From assembly GCA_964450715.1 (NCBI GenBank), contig CAYVFC010000080.1, positions 1-36,671 on the forward strand: 36,671 bases of DNA, given 5' to 3'. A program made the position numbers and the translations under genes. Positions 1-6,368 of the stretch are shown here, piece by piece; position 1 is the stretch's first letter, and every line of letters begins with the position of its first letter. This DNA comes from CAYVFC01 sp964450715. GTDB taxonomy: Bacteria; Myxococcota_A; Polyangia; Polyangiales; JAFGIB01. Below the pieces are notes generated by a model that was given only the letters and a program-made list of their open reading frames with translations, ran no database searches and had not been told where the DNA came from.

Positions 1-45
1 GAATAGGAAGACGCTTCGTATCGATTATCCTGATTTTTGAGGTGA

Positions 46-705
46 GAAATCCGGACAGAGCCTATTCCTTTTGCCGACGGCAATATGAGTGAAATATCGT
101 GCCACGGCAGGGGGGCGCACTTTCTGGTGCCGGCGATCCGAACCGTCATCGACGTGGGAGGGCAGGACTGCAAGGCCATCAGGGTGGACGAGAACGGCGG
201 GCTTGCGGATTTCGCCATGAACGACAAGTGCGCGGCCGGGACGGGCAGATCGCTGGAGTTGAACGCCGAGGCGCTGGGAGTGGACGTGTCCGAGCTGGGA
301 GATCTGTCGCTGCGGGCCGAGGAGGAGATCGAGATCGCCAGCCAGTGCAGCATCTTCACCGAGATGGAGATCATGCATCTGCTGATGGAAGAGCGCAGCG
401 CGGCCGATATTGCCGCCGGGATCAACAAGGCCATGGCGCGTCGCGTACGCACGTTAGCCGGCAAGGTCGGTGCAGACATCGTGGCCGGTATCGCCCGTTC
501 GGTGGCCTCCAAGGTTGCGTTGCTGGCCAGAAGGGTGGAGTTTAGGGAAAAGGTGGTCATGGTCGGCGGCGTGGCTCTGAATCGGGGCGTCATCGGCTAC
601 GTGGAAGAAGAGCTGCAGCTGAAGCTGTCCCCTTAGCAAATCGATCCGCAGATCGCGGGAGCGCTGGGCGCGGCTTTGCTGGCTAGGGAAAAACACTCCT
701 CCTAG
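46..705 (+). pseudogene. Acyl-CoA dehydratase activase (BadF/HgdC family) remnant
   Basis: This resembles the ASKHA-fold ATPases that fire electrons into 2-hydroxyacyl-CoA dehydratases, benzoyl-CoA reductases and double-cubane proteins. The frame shows VIDVGGQDCKAI (the ATPase phosphate-2 type motif), NDKCAAGTGR and SQCSIFTEMEI, which hold the two cysteines that in this family bridge a [4Fe-4S] cluster across the dimer, and VVMVGGVALN. The usual N-terminal MxxGIDIGSTTTK part (about 90 residues) is absent; the same frame has stops at 31-33 and 43-45 just upstream. An in-frame TAG at 634-636 interrupts the C-terminus, because the next 22 codons still read GALGAALLARE, a normal family ending, up to TAG at 703-705. 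Two lesions and decayed neighbours argue for a pseudogene. The family call is firm; pseudogene status assumes the sequence is correct. Confidence 0.75.
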
Positions 706-708
706 GGC

Positions 709-1168
709 ATGCGCCTTTTCGACGACATCATTGGCGAGCTCGAGCGTCTGATCGGCGTCAAGGCCGATCAAGGGCGGGTGAAAGCGCTTCCGTACCTTCC
801 TGGCGCTTCCTGGCCCGCCTCCGATGACGGCAATATCATCCTTCAATCGGAGGTCGGCGTCGAGCTGGGTAATCCGCGGGATGCTTCCGTCTCCTTCACC
901 GCCTGGACCGGAACCCCCTCTCTCGTCAGGGGCGATACCCTGTCGGTGGTCGGTCCCGACCTGGCGGATACGGCCGAAAAGCGCCTTCCCTTTGGCAAGG
1001 TCGTGCTGGTGGAGGGAACGGGTTTCTCGCTATATCGGTGCCATGAGGAAGATGACCGAGGAGATGGACCTCGACTGCGCCAGCTGCGACTATCAAAACG
1101 TGTGCAACGAGGTGGATGATCTGAGGGCCATGAGGGCCTCGCTGCGGAAGAGAATGGAGACCCGATAG
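709..1168 (+). pseudogene. Small CODH-beta/ACS-like protein, internally deleted and frameshifted
   Basis: The first frame (709 to about 1028) reads VELGNPRDASVSFTAWT, then LSVVGPDL and LPFGKVVLVEGTGF. From about 1022 the matching C-terminal part lies in the next frame: RYIGAMRKM, then MDLDCASCDYQNVCNEVDDL, ending with TAG at 1166-1168. From memory, small proteins annotated as the carbon monoxide dehydrogenase beta-subunit family carry both ends with roughly 100 residues between them, so the join looks like a deletion that also changed frame. Such proteins are often encoded beside CooC-like ATPases and HgdB-type dehydratases, as here. The CxxCxxxxC cluster (CASCDYQNVC) could bind metal. The gene starts 3 nt after the activase's last stop. 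Function is unknown; the family assignment rests on recollected motifs. Confidence 0.5.
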
Positions 1169-1218
1169 TCTACGGAATCCGCTCCTCGTTCGTATGGATG
1201 GTTCCCGGGGTTTCCGTC

Positions 1219-1979
1219 ATGAACGATAAGGGAAAAAGGCCGGTGGTCATCGCCGTCTGCGGCAAGGGCGGGGCAGGAAAAACGGTGGTCAGCTCGCTTC
1301 TGATAAAGCTACTGGCGGCAGAGAAAAAAACCGGGTTCTGGCCATTGACGCCGATCCGGCCATCGGCCTTCTGCTGGCCCTGGGCATCGAGGTACGAAGA
1401 ACGGTCGATGATATTCGCAACGATCTCATTCGACGGATCGACGAGGGAGAGAGGCTGGAACGTAGAGAATTGCTGGCGAGTCTCGACTACGAGCTTTTCG
1501 CATCGCTGGCGGAACGAAACAATCTGGCCTGTCTCGTCATCGGCTGGCCGGAAAAAGAGGGCTGTTACTGTCAGGTCAATTCGCTGCTCAGGGATATCAT
1601 TCGGGACATCGCAGCCGGCTTCGACTACCTGGTGATCGATTCCGAGGCCGGGATCGAACAGGTCAACCGCAGGGTATTCGAGCTCGTCACCCACCTGCTG
1701 CTGGTGACCGATACCTCGCTGAAGGGAAGGAATGTGGCAGTGACGATAGAGCAGGTCGCCCGCAGGTGCGTGGAACCGGAAAAGACGGCCGTCATCTTCA
1801 ACCGGATCAAGCCGGGAGAAGACATGTCGCCTCTGGCGCAACAGATGGGTCTTCCGGTACTCGGATTCTTGCCGGAAGACGAGACCATCGCGCTCTACGA
1901 TCGACAGGGCAGGAGCTTCTTCGACCTATCCGGATGCGCCGCGCTCGAGAAAGAGAAAGGGAATGTCGTGCCTGCGTAG
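1219..1979 (+). pseudogene. CooC/MinD-like P-loop ATPase, frameshifted
   Basis: CooC-type ATPases load nickel or mature metalloclusters of CO dehydrogenase-like enzymes. The N-terminus has a deviant Walker A, CGKGGAGKT. At a run of seven A (1324-1330) the frame breaks. The zero frame turns into nonsense, while the frame one base back continues perfectly: VLAIDADPAIGLLLALGIEV, then LVIGWPEKEGCYC, then FDYLVIDSEAGIEQVNR (Walker B type) and LLLVTDTSLKGRNVA. One inserted base in the A run would restore about 250 residues. The last 13 or so codons are the antisense of the neighbouring dehydratase gene's end, so the native C-terminus may also be missing. The cause could be true decay, homopolymer sequencing error or slippage; the state of the neighbours favours decay. 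Confidence 0.7.
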
Positions 1980-3113
1980 CTCTTCCCGCAACACGCCAGC
2001 CAGTCCGCAAATACTGTTGCAGCCGACGTGTTGGGTTAGAAACACGCAATCGCACTTGAAGATCTGGTAGTAGGCCAGGGTTCCCTGGATGAGATACTCG
2101 GAATCGATGCGTATGACCGACATAATGATGTCCAGCGATTGCCAGGCATAGCCTTCCAGCATGGTGTCGAGGCTGGTGGTATCGATGGGCCCGGCCGGGT
2201 CAGCGCGGTTGGATGCATTGAATACGCAAGCTCCGAACTCCCTTTCCATCCAATCCCAGAGCTCGTAGTCGTAGACGGGCGGCGCGTGAAGCCAGAGCAC
2301 GCGGTGCTTCTCGGGATGGGGGGACTCGGGCTGTCCCTGCCTGATCCTGCGCACGGCGTCGTCTCTGATCTCCTGCAGGATGCGCGTCAGTCGCGGGTCG
2401 CCGCCGCGCTCCATGAAGGCCTGCAAAAGAAGCTGTCGCAGCCCGAATTGGTGGGGTACGGGCTTCGCCATTTGTGTTTCGTGTATGTCCGTCAACAGCT
2501 GGTAACACCGGTTGGATTCCTCGATGGCCTCGCGAAACCTGTCGATATCGAACCTCTTCTTCGTGACCTCTTCCAGGAAGGGAATGAGCCGGTTCTCGAT
2601 CTGCTTCGCGTAGAAACCGGCTGCCTCTTTGCCGTAGGTATAGGGCGCCTCTACGAAGCAGTAAGGGCGTTTCAAGAGCTTCTCCATCATCGGATAGACG
2701 ATCCGGGTTCCGTCGCAGGGCGAGGTAGAGGAGACGAAAAACGCGTTGTCGGGCAACTCTCCGCGCAGGGCGGCGCCGAAGATGAAACGGTCGGTGGAGC
2801 AGATGTCGGACGGCAAGCCCTCTTCCTTGGCCGCGGCTAGAAAATCGTATACCGTCTGTACATCGGCGCCAGCGATCATGGTGGCGTAGATCTCCAGGCA
2901 GAACGGAACGCAGTCGAAGGCGTGAAAGATCGGCGGCAGAAAACCGTTCTCGAACATGGCCACCTTGCGAGAACCGTCGTTCATCGCCGCATCGATGTCC
3001 TCGAAACCACGGACCTCGTCTAGCAGTATCTCGTCCAGCAGTTTTTGGGGCTGGTCGCCGCTATCGTTCAGCAGGCCGACGACGGGCCTCCAGATGTTGT
3101 TGCAGATTCCCAA
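1926..3113 (-). CDS. 2-hydroxyacyl-CoA dehydratase/BcrB-like Fe-S protein, probably 3'-truncated
   Basis: This belongs to the HgdB/BcrB/FldB family, which also includes double-cubane cluster proteins. It uses Fe-S-bound electrons supplied by an ATP-driven activase for difficult reductions in the cytoplasm. Candidate cluster or active-site cysteines are C68 and C72 (FDCVPFC), C105 (DICSTDR), C133 (SPCDGT), C354, C356 and C365/C369 (QHVGCNSICG). The protein ends LFLERGASG, where the family usually has an LE-x-D segment plus 30-50 more residues, so the C-terminus appears lost. The annotated TTG start is uncertain; the frame is open back to a stop near 3184. It converges on and overlaps the CooC-like gene by 54 nt, which is abnormal for two conserved genes. 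With a broken activase nearby it is probably not active. Confidence 0.72.
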   Translation of the reverse strand: MGICNNIWRPVVGLLNDSGDQPQKLLDEILLDEVRGFEDIDAAMNDGSRKVAMFENGFLPPIFHAFDCVPFCLEIYATMIAGADVQTVYDFLAAAKEEGLPSDICSTDRFIFGAALRGELPDNAFFVSSTSPCDGTRIVYPMMEKLLKRPYCFVEAPYTYGKEAAGFYAKQIENRLIPFLEEVTKKRFDIDRFREAIEESNRCYQLLTDIHETQMAKPVPHQFGLRQLLLQAFMERGGDPRLTRILQEIRDDAVRRIRQGQPESPHPEKHRVLWLHAPPVYDYELWDWMEREFGACVFNASNRADPAGPIDTTSLDTMLEGYAWQSLDIIMSVIRIDSEYLIQGTLAYYQIFKCDCVFLTQHVGCNSICGLAGVLREELRRHDIPFLFLERGASG

Positions 3114-3454
3114 GGTCTTTTCGAAAGGCTTTCCCGTCTGATAGAAGCTCCCATCGTGATCTGGTTTGCCGCTAACTATTCCCTATGATCGGGGCGGATC
3201 CCGCCACAGTAGCCACGTTTTCGGAGCCTCCGAAGAGGCGCGGGCCTCCATATCGACGATCTCCCCTGGCGGTGGCCGTGATCGACGGGCATTCCTCTAT
3301 CGTCCCGTCGACCCGATTAATTCTCGGTCCGGTTTTGAAATCGACTCCGAGGAGGCCCCGCAATGAAGGCTTGCCCGTCCGAAAGAATCGGGCCATACGA
3401 AAGGTGCGCTTGTTTCGAACATACCTGCGTTAGGGAGGCACGGGGAGGACGGAA
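3114..3454. other. Intergenic region with a degenerate repeat copy
   Basis: This stretch lies upstream of both flanking genes. No convincing gene is seen; short open frames on both strands here overlap one another and show no family motif. The part at about 3290-3352 resembles the right half of the dispersed CTAG-ended repeat. A GGGGAGGACGGAA sequence just before 3455 is the ribosome binding site of the next gene. Confidence 0.5.
3290..3352 (+). repeat. Degenerate right-half copy of the CTAG-ended repeat
   Basis: The segment GGGCATTCC...GTCCCGTCG...CTCGGTCCGGTTTTGAAAT follows, with many mismatches, the right half of the repeat at 5552-5862 and 15699-15864, whose signature is TACTCGGTCCGGGATTTTGA. 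It lacks a clean terminal CTTCTAG. Like better copies it lies just upstream of a lipoprotein gene. Chance similarity over the first 25 bases is possible; the CTCGGTCCGG-TTTTGAAA core is the reason for calling it. Confidence 0.35.
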
Positions 3455-3673
3455 ATGAAAACGACAAGAGTGGTGTTCATAGCTGCGATTGCGCTTGCAG
3501 CCGCCTGCGGCTCCGAGGAAGACGACATTTCGAGGAAGGAGATCCGTACGGCGATCGAATCGCTCCAGCAGGTATCCGGGCATTTGGGGTTCTCGCTGCA
3601 GGAGTCGCTGGTCCTGCAGGAGGCGCTTACGGTGCCGCTGCAGTGGTACGAGGCGCCGGAGGGGAGGCATTGA
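3455..3673 (+). CDS. Small lipoprotein, 72 aa
   Basis: The product has a lipoprotein signal peptide: positive n-region MKTTR, hydrophobic VVFIAAIALAA and lipobox AAAC with Cys19. The mature part of about 54 residues is charged and probably helical (ISRKEIRTAIESLQQV), with no known domain. A GGGGAGGACGGAA Shine-Dalgarno region precedes the ATG. Its TGA overlaps the ATG of the next gene (TGATG), so the two are probably translationally coupled and may act together at the outer membrane. Function is not recognised. Confidence 0.7.
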   Translation: MKTTRVVFIAAIALAAACGSEEDDISRKEIRTAIESLQQVSGHLGFSLQESLVLQEALTVPLQWYEAPEGRH

Positions 3674-4488
3674 TGTCGCGTATGTGCCGGCAGCGGGTGA
3701 AAGTTGATGCGAGGGCGGTCGTTTCAAATACCGATACCCACCTGAACGGTTACGATGCGAGGGTCGTCGTTTCCGCGCTGGTTGCGCTGCTGGCCTGCGC
3801 CTGCACGCCCGTATACATGGCGCCGGCGGCCAATGCGCCTCTGCTGAGCAAGCAGAGCGAGCTACACCTGGCCGCCTACATGGGCACCAACGGACTGGAC
3901 GCGCAGCTCGCCTACTCGGTGACCGATTCGGTCGCGGTCACGGGAAGCGTTTCCGCGGACCCGTCGGGACACGAAGACGAGGACCCGTCGGAAACGGCGA
4001 TCGATCTGGACAACAGCCACCTGTACGGCGAGGCAGCGCTCGGTTATTACCTGCCTTTCGAGAAGAACTTCGTTTTCGAAGCGTTCGCGGGTGCGGGTGG
4101 GGGAAGCACGCGGGGCGAGCTCGTTTACTGGGGCGAGACCATGGAAGAGACGGCCGAGTCCAGCGGCACCTATTTTCGCCCCTTCCTGCAGGCCGACGTG
4201 GGCCTGAGCTTTCCCGCGCTGGACCTGGGGGCTGCGGCGCGCTGGTGCGTGGTCCGCTACGACTACTCGACTCCCGACGTTCGTTTCCGCGACGACGTCG
4301 CCTACATGCTCTTCATGGAACCCATCCTGTTCGGTCGCCTCGGCTGGAAAGCGTTCAAGGTCGAGACGCAGATCGGGTTCGTCATTCCCATGTGGGGAAA
4401 CCAGGACCTGAACATGGGCTGGATGTTCTTCCACTTCGCCCTGGGATTGCACCTGAGATTCGATCTCGGAGAGAACGGGGACGAATGA
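3673..4488 (+). CDS. Putative outer-membrane beta-barrel-like lipoprotein
   Basis: The start at 3673 is chosen because GGGGAGG lies 5-6 nt upstream and it overlaps the previous stop. A long basic n-region of about 30 residues precedes VVVSALVALLACAC and a lipobox-like LACAC, followed by TPVYMAPAANAPLLSKQSELHLAAYMGTNG cut into alternating short hydrophobic and polar strands. From there to the end, repeated amphipathic segments (LDAQLAYSV, AVTGSVSA, GEAALGYYLP, FVFEAFAGAGGG, FLQADVGLSFP, ALGLHLRFDL) and a terminal aromatic-rich strand fit an 8-12-stranded barrel. Similar predicted proteins in diverse Gram-negatives begin with CTPVY and NxPL. No transport substrate can be assigned. Its stop overlaps the start of the next gene (ATGA). 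Confidence 0.7.
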   Translation: MSRMCRQRVKVDARAVVSNTDTHLNGYDARVVVSALVALLACACTPVYMAPAANAPLLSKQSELHLAAYMGTNGLDAQLAYSVTDSVAVTGSVSADPSGHEDEDPSETAIDLDNSHLYGEAALGYYLPFEKNFVFEAFAGAGGGSTRGELVYWGETMEETAESSGTYFRPFLQADVGLSFPALDLGAAARWCVVRYDYSTPDVRFRDDVAYMLFMEPILFGRLGWKAFKVETQIGFVIPMWGNQDLNMGWMFFHFALGLHLRFDLGENGDE

Positions 4489-4976
4489 CCTCGGCCATCC
4501 GTATCTGGGGAACGCAGCCGCACGAGCGGGAGCTCGCATACCCGTGTGATACGGTCCTCGATCGGATCGACGACAGCTACTTCCGAGGCGTGTCGATCCA
4601 CGCTCGTCCGGATATTATTTACAAATGGCTATGCCAGATGCGGGTGGCTCCGTACAGCTACGACTGGGTCGACAACCTCGGCCGTCGCAGCCCGCAGGAG
4701 CTTACCCCCGGTCTAGACCGGCTATCCATGGGTCAGCGCATGATGTTCATATTCGAGGTGGTGGCCTTCGAGCGTGACAGGCAGGTGACGATTCGCATCG
4801 AGACGAACCTGCCTGGCGGAAGCGCATTCGGCGATTGCGCAATCAGTTACCTCATCGTCCCGCAAGCGGAGAAAGAGTGCCGGCTTCTGGCCAAGCTTGT
4901 CCTTCGCTATCCGGGCGGCTATACAGCGACCCGGCAACCCGACCATCAGAAGGTCGCAGTTTGTAGTAATATGTAA
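4485..4976 (+). CDS. SRPBCC-like protein, probably C-terminally truncated
   Basis: The ATG overlaps the previous stop as ATGA. The motif pair YFRGVSIHARPDIIYKWLCQ and APYSYDWVDNLGRRSP is characteristic of a SRPBCC-superfamily (START-like, hydrophobic-pocket) group found in actinobacteria and deltaproteobacteria. The beta-strand segments MMFIFEVVAFERDRQVTIRI and CRLLAKLVLRYPGG follow. Relatives, as I recall, continue about 40 more residues with a DLVMMRKQLL-type helix, which is absent; instead the frame ends in GYTATRQPDHQKVAVCSNM. The helix closing the pocket would then be missing, so the gene may be broken at about 4925. Ligand is unknown. Confidence 0.6.
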   Translation: MTSAIRIWGTQPHERELAYPCDTVLDRIDDSYFRGVSIHARPDIIYKWLCQMRVAPYSYDWVDNLGRRSPQELTPGLDRLSMGQRMMFIFEVVAFERDRQVTIRIETNLPGGSAFGDCAISYLIVPQAEKECRLLAKLVLRYPGGYTATRQPDHQKVAVCSNM

Positions 4977-5021
4977 ACTTTCCACTAACGGAGCAATATT
5001 GTACAACGACTTCGCCCGCGG

Positions 5022-5255
5022 GTGTTAATGCGGCGTATACGCTTCGCCCTGCACGGATTTATTCCTTTTGCTACCATGCTCTATCACGGCGTTACGCGGC
5101 TGATTTTTTCGGCGCTGACCTGCGTCCTCTTGGGACCGGCCGTTGGATGCCGCTCTGGCTCCAAAGACTCCTCGACGGAAAGATTTCCAATCGCCGTCCC
5201 GATTAATACGTCTCTTGGTTGGTCAGATTCTGGTAAGAGAGGCCGATTGGGTTAA
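5022..5255 (+). CDS. Short lipoprotein-like stub, 77 aa or shorter
   Basis: The frame opens with GTG at 5022; an ATG at 5076 gives MLYHGVTRLIFSALTCVLLG then PAVGC, a convincing type II signal peptide with lipobox AVGC. Only about 35 residues follow the cysteine before the stop, with no domain. It may be a small lipoprotein or the 5' stump of a larger, deleted gene; the surrounding DNA is less GC-rich than the neighbouring genes. No good Shine-Dalgarno is seen for either start. Confidence 0.4.
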   Translation: MLMRRIRFALHGFIPFATMLYHGVTRLIFSALTCVLLGPAVGCRSGSKDSSTERFPIAVPINTSLGWSDSGKRGRLG

Positions 5256-5551
5256 GGAATACGTCAGAGATTACGCAATCGGTGTGCCAACATGCCCCTC
5301 TCTTCAGGTGCTGTTTTCCGTCCGGAACCGTGCACTTTCCGATCGACAGGCGATTCTTACGGGCAGTTTCCGCCTCGGTCCCTGACAGAAATGTCGCGCC
5401 TTTTCCGGAAACGCACGCGATAGGTAAACTACCCCGTCGAACCGTGACGTAGGGAACGGGGGAAGTTGTCCTCTTCGAGCCCGGTCTGTCCCTGGATGGC
5501 TTGAGTTCTATAAACCGTGTTATCGTTACGTATGTTCGCCGCACGACAGCG
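5256..5551. other. Non-coding stretch before the repeat
   Basis: No gene with supporting features is seen on either strand. Composition is intermediate in GC. It leads directly into the repeat copy that begins at 5552. Confidence 0.4.
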
Positions 5552-5862
5552 AGAAGCGGTTTCAAAACCCCTCCCGTCGTCTTTCGGGCGGGGCGGCCCC
5601 ATCTGCGGCGTATACTCGGGCCCTGCGGGCCCTAGGTATTTCCGCCGGAAACGTACAACTCTGCGGACTGGCGTCCGCTCCGCGTCGTACGTTTCCAACG
5701 ACAACGTCGCCGAATTCCTTAATAGCCCCGCTATTGCTGCGTCGGCGCGCCGTGCAGCTGGGGCCGTCGCGCTCCAAAATACTCGGTCCGGGATTTTGAA
5801 GCCACTTCTAGGGCTGCCGCGTTCCGAAATACTCGGTCCGGGGATTTTGAAACCGCTTCTAG
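5552..5862 (+). mobile_element. CTAG-ended palindromic repeat, copy with internal insertion and duplicated right end
   Basis: The left end AGAAGCGGTTTCAAAACCCC is the inverted complement of the right end GGGGATTTTGAAACCGCTTCTAG (shown here only as TTTTGAAACCGCTTCTAG). Inside are the family blocks CGTCGTCTTTCGGGCGGGG, the central palindrome AATAGCCCCGCTATT and CTCGGTCCGGGATTTTGA. Between the left block and the centre is about 110 bp not present in the 15.7-kb copy. The last 50 bp are duplicated in tandem (5762-5811 and 5812-5862), each ending CTTCTAG. No transposase is encoded, so it is a non-autonomous, MITE-like element. It ends exactly at the start of the LDLa lipoprotein gene. Confidence 0.75.
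5762..5862 (+). repeat. Tandem duplication of the repeat's right end (50/51 bp)
   Basis: Two units, 5762-5811 and 5812-5862, share GSCGTTCCGAAATACTCGG-like sequence, then GGGATTTTGA and a CTTCTAG end. They differ at several positions, so the duplication is not recent. The unit boundaries coincide with the element's CTAG terminus, suggesting nested or aborted transposition rather than replication slippage. Confidence 0.7.
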
Positions 5863-6368
5863 TGAAACGGGGACGGTATCCGCTATTTCCGGTTCGCATG
5901 TTGCTCTTTTCACTACTTCTGTTCCCTTCCTTTACCGCCGCCGCCTGCGAAGGGAGTGACGACCCGTGTCGCGACGCCGATCGACACATCGAGGATTGTG
6001 GTTGGGTATATACCGAAGGTGACCCGTGCGCCACTTCGGAAAGCCGCTGCTTTGTTCTATGTATAGGAGAGCTGAGTTGTGAAGAAATAGATGACTTTTA
6101 CAGCGATCGTAGCACGTTGTATAAAACGAGCTTGTGCCTCGATACCTGCTACGAACCTTTCCCTTGCGAGGATGGATCAAGGGAAATACACCGTTATTGG
6201 GTATGCGATATGGAGAAGGACTGTATCGACGGTTCGGACGAAAGGGGGTGCGATTATTTCGAATGCGAGGACGGATCGGAGACGGTTCCGGAACGTGACA
6301 AATGCGACGGTTATGAAGACTGCGCCGACGCGTCGGACGAACAAGGATGCCCGCCGTTCGACCAGTAA
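5862..6368 (+). CDS. Lipoprotein with two LDL-receptor class A domains
   Basis: A GTG at 5862, whose G is the last base of the repeat's CTAG end, gives a signal peptide with basic n-region MKRGRYP and hydrophobic MLLFSLLLFPSFTAAAC; an ATG at 5898 would leave no positive charge, so GTG is preferred although no Shine-Dalgarno is visible. The lipobox cysteine is followed by a Cys-rich region of about 80 residues and two LDLa modules: FPCEDGSREIHRYWVCDME then DCIDGSDERGC, and FECEDGSETVPERDKCDGYE then DCADASDEQGC. Each has six cysteines and the calcium-binding DxxDxSDE signature. LDLa domains typically mediate Ca-dependent binding, mostly in animals. It overlaps the next gene by 22 nt. Lower GC than the surroundings suggests recent acquisition. 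Confidence 0.75.
   Translation: MKRGRYPLFPVRMLLFSLLLFPSFTAAACEGSDDPCRDADRHIEDCGWVYTEGDPCATSESRCFVLCIGELSCEEIDDFYSDRSTLYKTSLCLDTCYEPFPCEDGSREIHRYWVCDMEKDCIDGSDERGCDYFECEDGSETVPERDKCDGYEDCADASDEQGCPPFDQ

Noticed and set aside
5517..5861. N-terminal extension of the LDLa lipoprotein through the repeat.
   Set aside because: The extra 115 residues are translated repeat DNA and would place the signal peptide in the middle of the protein.
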